From contig JAZORR010000035.1 of NCBI GenBank assembly GCA_045656705.1, forward strand, positions 46,781 through 110,780: a stretch of 64,000 nt of DNA, read 5' to 3'. How positions within the stretch are numbered: position 1 is the stretch's first letter; each line of letters opens with the position of its first letter. This stretch comes from RGIG4576 sp045656705 (lineage in GTDB: Bacteria; Bacteroidota; Bacteroidia; Bacteroidales; Muribaculaceae). Shown piece after piece: positions 15,061-23,945 of this stretch. The position numbers and the translations under genes are program-made. The notes beneath the pieces were generated by a model. It saw only the letters and a program-made list of their open reading frames with translations, did no database searches and had not been told where the DNA came from.

Positions 15061-16050
15061 ATGGACAATAAAAAAGTTTCGATATTAGTAGCTGTATACA
15101 ACACCGAGAGATACTTGCGCGAGTGTCTTGATTCGCTTATATGCCAATCACACTCCGATATCGAAATTATTTGCATCGACGATGCGTCCACCGATGGTTC
15201 TCTTGCGATTCTTCAAGAATACGCTTCACACGATAGTCGCATTATGGTGCTTCGCCACGAAATTAACTCTGGACAATCTAAAGCACGAAATCTTGGACTC
15301 CAACACGCCACAGGTCACTACATCTGTATGGTAGATTCTGATGATATGCTTGCCCCAGATGCTATAGAGCAAATTGTAAACACATTTACCCACAATCCTA
15401 TTACCGATTGTGTACTATTCGACCTCTATCACCTCCTCGAAAATGGCGACATACTACCCTATCACTATCGCACCCATTGTCAAGTTTTCACAGGCGAAGA
15501 AGCCCTTAAATATAGCATTCATTGGGATATACACGGAGTATATGCCTTGCGTGCCGACATTCACAAACGCATTCCTTACGACGAGAGCACACGCTACACT
15601 GCCGACGACATCACTACCAAACTCCACTACATCTCATCGCGTGAGGTGCGTCGTTGCAATGGTAGATACTTCTATCGCCAACACTCGGCATCCATCTCAA
15701 ATGCAGTAAGTATTCGCCGATTCGATACCTTCATTGCCGACCTTTCCCTTAAACGTCATCTCGAAAATCTCAATTGTGATATCGATATTCTACGTATGCA
15801 CGAGCGTTATCGTTGGCACAATCTAATCAATTATTGGTATTATTTCATTCAGAATCAAGAGTTTTTCACAGTATCAGAGCAAGAAGAAATTACCCAAAGT
15901 TTCAACTATCACGCATCCACCATCGACAATTCGCTTCTGCCATTGTCGCTAAAATTGCGTACGTTATTCATACCTTTCACAGGTGTAAAAGGTATGAAAC
16001 TATGGGCTAAATATTACTTATCACTTCGCCAGATTATAGTAAAAGATTGA
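15061..16050 (+). CDS. Glycosyltransferase family 2
   Basis: A 329-residue GT-A fold glycosyltransferase. VSILVAVYNTERYL at residues 8-21 opens the fold; DDASTDGS near 46 binds the nucleotide sugar, and VDSDDMLAP near 92 is the DXD-type metal motif. The C-terminal third is less conserved, with no membrane segments, so it is likely cytosolic or membrane-associated and adds a sugar to a surface glycan; donor and acceptor are unknown. I chose the ATG at 15061 because the family homology starts there; an earlier in-frame ATG at 14995 lies inside the tRNA terminator. It is isolated from any polysaccharide cluster. A TATATTTG box at 15010-15017 may drive it. Confidence 0.9.
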   Translation: MDNKKVSILVAVYNTERYLRECLDSLICQSHSDIEIICIDDASTDGSLAILQEYASHDSRIMVLRHEINSGQSKARNLGLQHATGHYICMVDSDDMLAPDAIEQIVNTFTHNPITDCVLFDLYHLLENGDILPYHYRTHCQVFTGEEALKYSIHWDIHGVYALRADIHKRIPYDESTRYTADDITTKLHYISSREVRRCNGRYFYRQHSASISNAVSIRRFDTFIADLSLKRHLENLNCDIDILRMHERYRWHNLINYWYYFIQNQEFFTVSEQEEITQSFNYHASTIDNSLLPLSLKLRTLFIPFTGVKGMKLWAKYYLSLRQIIVKD

Positions 16051-16061
16051 CACCTAAAGTT

Positions 16062-16346
16062 TCACTTAAATGGAACCATATGGGTATCGTAAGTCATTGC
16101 TCCAAACACACCCCAACCACCTTTCACATTGCTCCAAATTTGAATTGGATTTGTATATAGATCAAAATCACTGATACGGAATATCTCAATATCCTTCAGA
16201 TAATAATATAAATCGGGAGATAGATGCTGAAGTTCAAGAAGTACGAATGGAATCTCCTCACTATCAGCACGCATTCTTGATTCCACAGTGAATTCATATT
16301 CCTTTCCGTTCAACAATTCATCATCAAACACGTGAATTTTTGCATT
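16062..16346 (-). pseudogene. 3' remnant of a DUF4249 gene
   Basis: A frame of 94 codons, opening just after an in-frame TAA (16349-16347), encodes only the last part of a DUF4249 protein: NAKIHVFDDELLNGKEYEF, then LSPDLYYYLKDIE and a final SNVKGGWGVFGA block. The family's lipoprotein signal and first roughly two thirds are missing. DUF4249 lipoproteins normally follow their TonB-dependent receptor in one operon, exactly the position here: the receptor stop lies 124 bp upstream. The in-frame start available (GTG at 16331) would give an 89-residue cytosolic fragment without sense. I read it as an internal or 5' deletion that left the 3' end. Confidence 0.72.
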
Positions 16347-16470
16347 TTAGTTTCTACACCAATTAGAAAACAGCGTTTTTGGGGTAATAAAGGAATTGTA
16401 GATTTGTTCACTCAAAAGCAAATATCAGCAAAGATATTTTTTAGGAATAGCAACTTAGAAAATTTATGCT

Positions 16471-18867
16471 TTAGAAATTCACCGATAGGCGCACGTTCAG
16501 CTGACGACGAGTAAGATAATTAGGCACAGCATATTGCATTTCATTCACATCGGTCACCCAATAGTAGCTGCTTACATTTGATATATCGAACAGATTGAAC
16601 ACATCCACTCCTATCCACACACTCTTAAAGTGCTTCAAGAAGCCTGATTGTGGACGACTTTCACCTCCCACAAGTTGATACGACACTCCTGCATCCACAC
16701 GCTTATAAGCTGGCACTCTGAAATAAGATTCATCGCGAGTAGTGCGTGGCGAAGTGGTGGGCAATCCATCTGAGAATATTGCCTTAAGGCTGAATTTTGC
16801 CTTTGGGAATTTAGGAAAATAATCGGTAAAGAAGAGGGCAAAACTATATCTTTGGTCGGTAGGACGAGGCACTTTCACCCCTTTTAGGTCTTCTTGAGTT
16901 TTCATAAGAGAGAAACTCACCCATGAATCAGTTCCTTCTACAAACTGACCGAAAAATTTAAAATCCACCCCTGTCACATATCCGTTTGATGAATTTTCAC
17001 CCGAATACACAAGTTTCAAATTGTCAATTTCATATGGTATGATGTTCGACAAATTCTTGTAATATGCTTCTGCTGTGAGTTTGAACGGACGATTATTAGC
17101 ACGGAAAGTGTAATCACCACCAAGTATGAGGTGCAAACTGCGTTGCGATTTTATATCTTTATTCAATTCTATAAAGGCATTCCCATATTCATCAAGGCGT
17201 TCTTTACGATACTCTTTATAGAAAGGCGATTGATAATAAAGCCCCGTAGCAAATCGTAAAGCAAACCTCTCGTTATCCTTAGGCACAAATCCCACACTTG
17301 CACGCGGGCTCACAAGAAACTCTCTATTAAAATCCCAATAAGATAGGCGTAAGCCTCCATTTATGGTGAAATACCCCAATTCAGTAGCCATTCGGTAGGT
17401 GTCTTGCACAAATACCGAAATACGATTTGAGCCAAAGTCTTGTTTCGATGTAAGATTATACACCATATGCACCCCACTTCCTATATGAGGCAGAGAATAT
17501 CCTGCCGAATCACGTTGCTCCCATTCGCTTGCTCGTTCATACACATTCTCGTGATTAAAGGATAGTCCATATGCTATCTTATTCTTACCTAATACCGTAT
17601 TACCACGCACTCCAAGTGAAAACACACTCATCTTCAATCTATTTCGTGCGTGCTCGTGATATTTCCCCACTCCGAGTTCACCTCCAATACCACCTTCGCC
17701 TGAAGTACCTGCCTCATCGAGCCAATACTCGCCATGAATATCATATCCCACGAGTTCATTGGTGAGATACCCTGATGCGAGCAATGATATATCGGTATTC
17801 TTTGAGTGCTTATAGTTGAGCGTTAAAGCTCCAAAATAGGTTTCAAACTTATCCTTTTCATGTCCATCGAAATATACAGTAAATTGCTTTGCATTGACCG
17901 ATGTACCGAAACTTGTCTTGCGATTTTGAGGCGTAAAACGATAGTTATTAATAGATATATTACCCAAAAACGAAGCCTTCCACTTATTTCCTATTTTATA
18001 CGACAAACTTGTTTGATAATCAAAATATTGTGGATCATACTCTCCTTTAGTTTCGAGAGAACCAAGTAGCGACGAATTTCGTTTATATCTAAACCCGTGC
18101 AATTGTGAGAAATTCTTACAGCTTTGTCCTAAAGCAAGGCTACCACCCTGCAAACTCAATGACACAGCACCTTCCATTACCTCTGGTTCGCGATATGTAA
18201 TATCGAGTGCCGACGACATCTTATCTCCATAAGCCGCGCTGAATCCACCTGTAGAAAAATTTACCGAGCCCACCATATCGGGATTGATTATACTCAATCC
18301 TTCTTGTTGCCCCGAACTAATAAGTTGCGGACGATATATTTCTATGCCATTGATATACACGCTATTCTCATCATACGAACCACCACGCACCATATATTGT
18401 GTACTCATCTCATTCTTTGAGCTCACTCCTGCCATAGTAGAAAGCATCGATTCTACACTTCCACCTGCAGCATCGGGAGTAAGACGCAAAGCTTGTGCAT
18501 CTATCGATTGCATCTGATCGGTCTGACGGCGTATTTCCACTACCTCAACTTCGCCAAGATTGGTTGATTTTTGATATAGTTTTGCGTTTAGGGTTATCTT
18601 TCCTTTTGGTTTAATATATTCACGCACCACACTTGCATAACCAAGACAACTTACTTCCACCACCAAAGTGTCGCGTTGTGCCACTGATAGTGAATATTCG
18701 CCCTTCAAATTGGAGTTTGTGCCCAGTGCAGTTCCTTTCACTCTGATTGTGGCAAATTCTATAGGCTCATTTTTGTCGTTGGTAACCTTTCCCGTGATAT
18801 CCACTTGTGCTTGCAATGCTATCGCACTAAATATCGTTAATAATATCGCTATAATATATTGTTTCAT
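16471..18867 (-). CDS. TonB-dependent outer membrane receptor with carboxypeptidase-like N-terminal domain
   Basis: A 798-residue receptor. Residues 1-20 are a signal peptide ending LQAQ. About 22-105 form a carboxypeptidase-regulatory-like beta-sandwich, about 115-225 the plug (YMVRGGSYDENSVYINGIE), and the rest a 22-strand barrel ending in RLSVNF with the usual terminal Phe. Uptake of an unknown ligand powered by TonB. Receptors of this architecture usually pair with a DUF4249 lipoprotein; here only a remnant of the partner follows (16062-16346). The receptor frame itself looks intact. The divergent tetR gene starts 160 bp away. Confidence 0.9.
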   Translation of the reverse strand: MKQYIIAILLTIFSAIALQAQVDITGKVTNDKNEPIEFATIRVKGTALGTNSNLKGEYSLSVAQRDTLVVEVSCLGYASVVREYIKPKGKITLNAKLYQKSTNLGEVEVVEIRRQTDQMQSIDAQALRLTPDAAGGSVESMLSTMAGVSSKNEMSTQYMVRGGSYDENSVYINGIEIYRPQLISSGQQEGLSIINPDMVGSVNFSTGGFSAAYGDKMSSALDITYREPEVMEGAVSLSLQGGSLALGQSCKNFSQLHGFRYKRNSSLLGSLETKGEYDPQYFDYQTSLSYKIGNKWKASFLGNISINNYRFTPQNRKTSFGTSVNAKQFTVYFDGHEKDKFETYFGALTLNYKHSKNTDISLLASGYLTNELVGYDIHGEYWLDEAGTSGEGGIGGELGVGKYHEHARNRLKMSVFSLGVRGNTVLGKNKIAYGLSFNHENVYERASEWEQRDSAGYSLPHIGSGVHMVYNLTSKQDFGSNRISVFVQDTYRMATELGYFTINGGLRLSYWDFNREFLVSPRASVGFVPKDNERFALRFATGLYYQSPFYKEYRKERLDEYGNAFIELNKDIKSQRSLHLILGGDYTFRANNRPFKLTAEAYYKNLSNIIPYEIDNLKLVYSGENSSNGYVTGVDFKFFGQFVEGTDSWVSFSLMKTQEDLKGVKVPRPTDQRYSFALFFTDYFPKFPKAKFSLKAIFSDGLPTTSPRTTRDESYFRVPAYKRVDAGVSYQLVGGESRPQSGFLKHFKSVWIGVDVFNLFDISNVSSYYWVTDVNEMQYAVPNYLTRRQLNVRLSVNF

Positions 18868-19027
18868 CTATTTGCTTATTTATATCTTTTATTAACGAGA
18901 AACACCGTTTTAAATTATATTTCACAAGCAAAATCTGCGTTATTTGCTTATTTTATCACAATTTTGTTGGCGACCTAAATATAATTTATTAATTTCGCAT
19001 TATTAATCACAGGTGTAAACTTACAAT

Positions 19028-19609
19028 ATGGCATCAAAAACGAGAGATAAGCTTATAGAAGTGGCGCGACAACTTTTCGCTCTCAAAGGAGAAGAAAATA
19101 CTACAATGAACGACATTGCTGTAGCAGCAGACAAAGGTCGTCGCACTATCTACACCTATTTTAAAAATAAAAAGGAGATACTAAATGCCGTGGTAAAAGC
19201 CGAAAGCGATAAAATCGTGGAAAAGCTTATCGATATACCTCGACAACCTCTTCCTCCTGAACAAAAACTAATGAATTTCATTTTCATTCGTTTTGAAATC
19301 ATCAAGGAGCTCGTGCTACGCAATGGATCATTGCGTGCTGGTTTCTTCAGAGATATTCGCAAAGTGGACCGTGCTCGCCGTGCTACTATTGGCAAAGAAG
19401 CTTCTATCTTGAAGCAAATCATTGCCGAAGGAGTGGAAAAAGGGGTATTCAGAGTGCGACATATCGACGAAACTGCATCGGTTATGATACTCGCATTGCA
19501 AGGTATGGATGTAGCTTACGTGCGTAATAGTTTCGCCGAAATTGGTATTGAAAAATTAAAGTTGAGAGAATATATCAAGGACTTTATTCTTCACGGAATA
19601 AAAGCCTAA
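19028..19609 (+). CDS. TetR/AcrR family transcriptional regulator
   Basis: A 193-residue one-component regulator. The N-terminal helix-turn-helix covers about residues 8-55 (TMNDIAVAADKGRRTIYTYF). The C-terminal ligand domain (about 70-190) is typical of the family but unassignable. It lies 38 bp before fabG on the same strand, so it may control fatty-acid synthesis or itself. It is also divergent from the TonB-dependent receptor. I could not identify a convincing palindromic operator in the 160-bp gap. Confidence 0.88.
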   Translation: MASKTRDKLIEVARQLFALKGEENTTMNDIAVAADKGRRTIYTYFKNKKEILNAVVKAESDKIVEKLIDIPRQPLPPEQKLMNFIFIRFEIIKELVLRNGSLRAGFFRDIRKVDRARRATIGKEASILKQIIAEGVEKGVFRVRHIDETASVMILALQGMDVAYVRNSFAEIGIEKLKLREYIKDFILHGIKA

Positions 19610-19647
19610 ACTAAAAATTGTAACATTTAAAACAAAATCAATAATTT

Positions 19648-20394
19648 ATGAAGTTATTAGAAGGAAAAGTGGCACTTATCACAGGTGCAGCACGCGGTAT
19701 CGGTAAAGCTATCGCGCTAAAATTTGCTCAAGAAGGTGCCGACATAGCATTCACCGACTTGGTAATCGACGAAAACGGTAAGCAAACTGAAGACGAAATT
19801 GCAGCTCTTGGCGTAAAAGTAAAGGGTTATGCTTCTAACGCAGCAAACTTTGAAGACACTGCAAACACAGTAAAAGAAATACACAAAGAATTTGGTCACA
19901 TCGACATTCTTGTAAACAATGCCGGTATCACTAAGGACGGTCTTATGATGCGTATGACTGAAGCTCAATGGGATGCTGTAATCGCAGTAAACTTGAAGTC
20001 AGCTTTCAACTACATCCACGCTCTTACTCCTATTATGATGCGTCAACGTAGTGGCTCTATCATCAATATGTCATCTGTAGTAGGTGTACATGGTAATGCT
20101 GGTCAAGCTAACTATGCTGCTTCTAAGGCAGGTCTTATTGCTCTTGCTAATTCTATCGCTCAAGAACTTGGTTCTCGTGGTATCCGTGCCAATTCTATCG
20201 CTCCTGGCTTCATCGAAACTGCTATGACTGCAGCTCTTCCTGAAGAAGTTCGTGCTGAGTGGGCTAAGAAGATTCCATTGCGCCGTGGTGGTTCAGTTGA
20301 AGACATTGCCAATGTAGCTACATTCCTTGCGTCTGACATGTCGTCATACGTGACAGGTCAAGTAATCCAAGTAGATGGTGGTATGAATATGTAA
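19648..20394 (+). CDS. fabG: 3-oxoacyl-[acyl-carrier-protein] reductase
   Basis: A 248-residue short-chain dehydrogenase that reduces 3-oxoacyl-ACP in the fatty-acid elongation cycle. Cofactor loop TGAARGIGKAIA at 11-22, NNAGITKDG near 90, catalytic NMSSVVG (Ser near 142) and YAASKAG (Tyr/Lys near 155-159), with C-terminal YVTGQVIQVDGGMN as in authentic FabG. Codon use is strongly biased to highly expressed forms. It lies downstream of tetR and ends with a clear terminator. Confidence 0.95.
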   Translation: MKLLEGKVALITGAARGIGKAIALKFAQEGADIAFTDLVIDENGKQTEDEIAALGVKVKGYASNAANFEDTANTVKEIHKEFGHIDILVNNAGITKDGLMMRMTEAQWDAVIAVNLKSAFNYIHALTPIMMRQRSGSIINMSSVVGVHGNAGQANYAASKAGLIALANSIAQELGSRGIRANSIAPGFIETAMTAALPEEVRAEWAKKIPLRRGGSVEDIANVATFLASDMSSYVTGQVIQVDGGMNM

Positions 20395-20412
20395 TTCCTC
20401 CCCTACTCACAA

Positions 20413-20453
20413 TAAAGGCTCAGTGATTTTCTCACCGAGCCTTTTCTTTTTTT
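20413..20453 (+). terminator. Terminator of tetR-fabG
   Basis: Stem 20414-20426 with 20432-20444 (one mismatch, GGCTC/GAGCC core), followed by a T-rich run on the plus strand. Confidence 0.85.
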
Positions 20454-20470
20454 CATTATGCGAATACATA

Positions 20471-20920
20471 TTAGTCGCAATCCACTATTTCAGTCGCCTC
20501 GCGCATTTCGTTATATTCATTCCACTCAGGATCATTCTCTACATATAGAGTTATTGGAAGCAAATCAAATTTAGCCAAATCTTCATTCAACTTACGTTCG
20601 AAAATCTTCACACTCATCACATAGAAAACCCAATTTCTCTCTCCATTACCTGTATAAACACCTGTAAGCACTGCCACTGGATCTTTCATAAAATCTGATT
20701 GCAAAGCATCCTGTACCTCTTCCATAAGCGACGATGTTGCCACATCGGGCATACCATCCTTATCTTCTTCATATTTCCAAGTGATTTCAATACGAGTGTT
20801 ATACTTCCCCGAAGCCTTCACTTCTTCCATGCCAGCTCTACCTGTCACCATAATCAGTTTGCCATTATCGGCCTCAGCCGGACAAGTCCACCACTCATCA
20901 CCTAATTTCAATTTTGCCAT
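20471..20920 (-). CDS. DUF695-like protein of unknown function
   Basis: A 149-residue soluble, acidic protein with no signal peptide or membrane segment. The layout WWTCPAEADNGKLIMV, then TWKY, DGMPDVATSSLMEEVQDAL, a VLTGVYTGNGERNWVFYV strand pair and the ending NDPEWNEYNEM agrees with the DUF695 family, whose function is unknown. The call rests on my recall of that pattern. It is alone on the minus strand between fabG and rmuC. Confidence 0.65.
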   Translation of the reverse strand: MAKLKLGDEWWTCPAEADNGKLIMVTGRAGMEEVKASGKYNTRIEITWKYEEDKDGMPDVATSSLMEEVQDALQSDFMKDPVAVLTGVYTGNGERNWVFYVMSVKIFERKLNEDLAKFDLLPITLYVENDPEWNEYNEMREATEIVDCD

Positions 20921-21077
20921 ATTCAGTTTTAATTTTATTTTATGGAAACTTCTAATAAGTTCACTTTAGCAAATTTAAGAATTGTTTTTCACTCTTACAC
21001 TAATTTCATGAAGAATTTTCAAATTTGGCACACTTTTTGTAATTTTACATTATAAATCATCTCAAAAAAATTATAGT

Positions 21078-22460
21078 ATGACATCAACCATTATTTTATC
21101 AATTATCGTTCTTATACTTGTTGCGGCAACATTTAAACTTTACAATTCACTACGAAGCAGCAACGAAGAAATGAAAAACATCATCTCCGAGAACACAACA
21201 AAAGAAATTTTACTCTCTAATTTACAATCGCAAGTAAAGGAATTAGCACAAGTAAAGAGTATCAATTCTATGCTATCGCAAGAAAATGCCACCCTCAAGG
21301 AGCAAGTACGCAATGCTATGACACAAATCAACGAGGCACGTTTGACAATAAACCATCTCACACCTCTGAGTGCAGAAAACGCTACACTCCGAGAACAAAT
21401 ACGCATCATCAACGAGGAGAAAGATCGACTTCAACAAGAAAGCAAAAATCAGTTTACACTTCTCGCCAATGAAATTTTCGATGATAAAACAAAACGTTTC
21501 AAAGAATTGAACGAAACACGACTCTCTGAAATTCTCAACCCATTGCGCGAACAAATCCACAAATTTGAAAACGCTCTTAACGACAACACTAAAAATGACA
21601 TCAAAGACCGCGAATCTTTGCGTGAACATATTCGCACACTTATGGAACTCAACCAATCTATCGGCAAGGAAGCCAAAGAACTCACCCAAGCACTCAAGGG
21701 TAACTCTAAGGTGCAAGGCGATTGGGGTGAAACCATTTTGCGTACAATTCTCGAAAATTGCGGTCTACAAGAAGGTATAGAGTTTACAATGCAACAAACC
21801 AAAGACGAAAAGGGATATACTCTTAAAAACGAAGAAGGCAGCACTATTCGTCCTGATGCAGTAGTAAATTTCCCTGGAAACAAATCGCTCATAATAGATT
21901 CAAAAGTATCGCTTACCAACTACATTGATTTCTGCTCAGCCACCGACGAAGATGAAAGAAACATCGCACTTCAAAAGCACATAGTTTCGGTTAAGAATCA
22001 CATAAAAGAGTTAAAGGATTTTAAATACCAAAAAGCAATTAAAAACTCGGCAGATTTCATTATGATGTTCATCCCCAACGAAGGGGCATACATCACTGCA
22101 ATGCAAGCAGATAACACTCTATGGAAATACGCCTACGACAATCACGTAGTCATCATTTCACCCACCCACCTTATTTCAGTACTGAAACTTGTAGACCAAC
22201 TATGGCAACACGATAAGCAAACTAAAAATGCACTCAGAATCGCCGAAGAAACTGGAAAATTATACAATAAGTTTGCTAATTTCGTCGACGACCTCCTACT
22301 TATTGACAAAGCCCTCAATTCTGGTCGCGTTGCCTACGATAATGCAATCAACAAACTACGTACCGGAAAGGGTAATATACTAAGTCGCATTGAAAATATC
22401 AAAAGCATGGGTATTACCACCTCAAAATCTCTACCAATAGAGTCTAATGAGGTAGATTAA
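21078..22460 (+). CDS. rmuC: DNA recombination protein RmuC
   Basis: A 460-residue RmuC. Residues 1-24 form one membrane anchor, about 28-140 a long coiled coil (rich in E, Q, N, L heptads), and about 165-430 the nuclease-like RmuC domain with KVQGDWGETIL near 215, the SLIIDSKVSL block near 275 and FIPNEGAY near 330. RmuC limits inversions at short repeats; its biochemical activity is not settled. Single gene with its own upstream region. Confidence 0.93.
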   Translation: MTSTIILSIIVLILVAATFKLYNSLRSSNEEMKNIISENTTKEILLSNLQSQVKELAQVKSINSMLSQENATLKEQVRNAMTQINEARLTINHLTPLSAENATLREQIRIINEEKDRLQQESKNQFTLLANEIFDDKTKRFKELNETRLSEILNPLREQIHKFENALNDNTKNDIKDRESLREHIRTLMELNQSIGKEAKELTQALKGNSKVQGDWGETILRTILENCGLQEGIEFTMQQTKDEKGYTLKNEEGSTIRPDAVVNFPGNKSLIIDSKVSLTNYIDFCSATDEDERNIALQKHIVSVKNHIKELKDFKYQKAIKNSADFIMMFIPNEGAYITAMQADNTLWKYAYDNHVVIISPTHLISVLKLVDQLWQHDKQTKNALRIAEETGKLYNKFANFVDDLLLIDKALNSGRVAYDNAINKLRTGKGNILSRIENIKSMGITTSKSLPIESNEVD

Positions 22461-22613
22461 CCCCAAAAACAACTAAAAAGTGCAATAAAATATTTTTTTT
22501 TAAGTTAACATATTATAATTAATAGTGAATAGAGTTATAATTCAAGATTTTTCCGTAACTTTACCGAGCAATATTTTGTTTTGCCGTAAAAACCGCGCAA
22601 AACATACAAAGAG

Positions 22614-22895
22614 ATGCAACAAATGAAAGAAAACAAAACACAAAGTCAAGCTGAAACAAACTTGACAACAGAAAATAAAACTGAAGCAAATACACCCTCT
22701 GCGCCTCAAGAAAAGAAGATGAATTGGGGAATTTACTTCGGCATATTTATGATTGTTATATATTTCGGGATGGCATATCTCACTCTTGGCACCAATTATT
22801 TCTTTTGGATTCAAGATTGGGCAAGATATGGTCTCGGCACTATCTTTATAGTGTACGGATTGTGGAGAGCTTACCGATACATCAAAAACTACTAA
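22614..22895 (+). CDS. Small two-helix membrane protein
   Basis: A 93-residue protein with a Gln/Thr/Glu-rich soluble N terminus (about 1-36) and two membrane helices (about 38-58, 72-88). No named family recognised. The start could also be the ATG at 22623. It lies 18 bp before the PstS-like lipoprotein and is probably co-transcribed with it and the TPR gene; a small membrane protein in front of this pair recurs in Bacteroidales by my recollection. Confidence 0.7.
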   Translation: MQQMKENKTQSQAETNLTTENKTEANTPSAPQEKKMNWGIYFGIFMIVIYFGMAYLTLGTNYFFWIQDWARYGLGTIFIVYGLWRAYRYIKNY

Positions 22896-22913
22896 CATTA
22901 AATAGTGTTAATT

Positions 22914-23882
22914 ATGAAATTTAAATCATATGTTATAGCCATTATTTCAATTCTTATCTTCACACTCACTGCATGTGGGCCTAAGCCTAAGAACACCTAC
23001 TCTTCAGGCCTTGCCACTGTGATATGTGATGAAAGTTTTGAAAATGTGCTCAGCCAAGAGATAGAAATGTTTGAATACCACTATCCAAAGGCAAACATTA
23101 TACCTTATTATATGGATGAGCGCGCTGCTATTGACTCTTTGATGGAATTGAAAACTCAATTGATTATCATTCCTCACGAGTTGTCAAAAGCACATGAGGC
23201 ACAATTAAAACTCAAAAATCGTCGCCTTTACCAACAACGCCTTGCTGTAGACGCGATTGCTATTATCGTAAACAAGAACAACCCTCTCGATGAAATCACA
23301 GTAAATGAATTGGGAGATGTTCTTACAGGCGAAACTCCAAATTGGGGTGATATCGCACCATCAAAGTTGAAGAAAATTCAAGTTACATTCGACCACAATG
23401 GTTCAAGCATTATCACTTACATGGAAGATTCTGTAACTCGAGGCAAAAAGTTTGGCCCTGAAGTATATGCACAAAATTCAAGTAGAGAAGTTCTCGACAT
23501 TGTATCTAAAAACAAGAGTGCAATGGGTATCATTGGCGTGAGTTGGATCACTCCCGACATGAGAGGACGAAGCAAAAGTGCTGCCGAATATTCTCAGGAA
23601 TTACAAAAGAATGACACTACTGTGCTCGACTTCAACGACAACATCAAGGTGCTAAAAATACGCCGCGATGATTGCCCTATAGGATACAAACCTTATCAAG
23701 CCTACATTTTCAGTGGCGAATATCCTTTATATCGTAGCATATATGTGGTATCAACTGCAGCAAGAGGTAGTCTGCAAAATGGATTCTTGACATTCATCAC
23801 AGGATTCGTGGGACAAAAAATAATTCAAAACACAGGGGTACTTCCAGCGGCAATACAGCCTCGTATGGTACAAGTAGAATGA
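22914..23882 (+). CDS. PstS-like substrate-binding lipoprotein
   Basis: Predicted 322 residues. The lipobox is LTAC with the lipidated Cys at 21. The rest is a PBP-II phosphate-binding-like fold: GLATVICDESFENVL, then a phosphate-loop-like TFDHNGSSIITYM region near 162 and a C-terminal AARGSLQNGFLTFI block. No PstCAB permease genes are near, so a role as a classical phosphate transporter subunit is doubtful. In related genomes such proteins lie beside TonB/ExbBD and TPR genes, so a role in sensing or energised transport is possible. I use the ATG at 22914 rather than the upstream GTG at 22905. Confidence 0.8.
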   Translation: MKFKSYVIAIISILIFTLTACGPKPKNTYSSGLATVICDESFENVLSQEIEMFEYHYPKANIIPYYMDERAAIDSLMELKTQLIIIPHELSKAHEAQLKLKNRRLYQQRLAVDAIAIIVNKNNPLDEITVNELGDVLTGETPNWGDIAPSKLKKIQVTFDHNGSSIITYMEDSVTRGKKFGPEVYAQNSSREVLDIVSKNKSAMGIIGVSWITPDMRGRSKSAAEYSQELQKNDTTVLDFNDNIKVLKIRRDDCPIGYKPYQAYIFSGEYPLYRSIYVVSTAARGSLQNGFLTFITGFVGQKIIQNTGVLPAAIQPRMVQVE

Positions 23883-23945
23883 TTCCAGAATTGAAAATAA
23901 TAGAAATAATAATTAACAATAACTGAAACAAAACATCATTTAACA

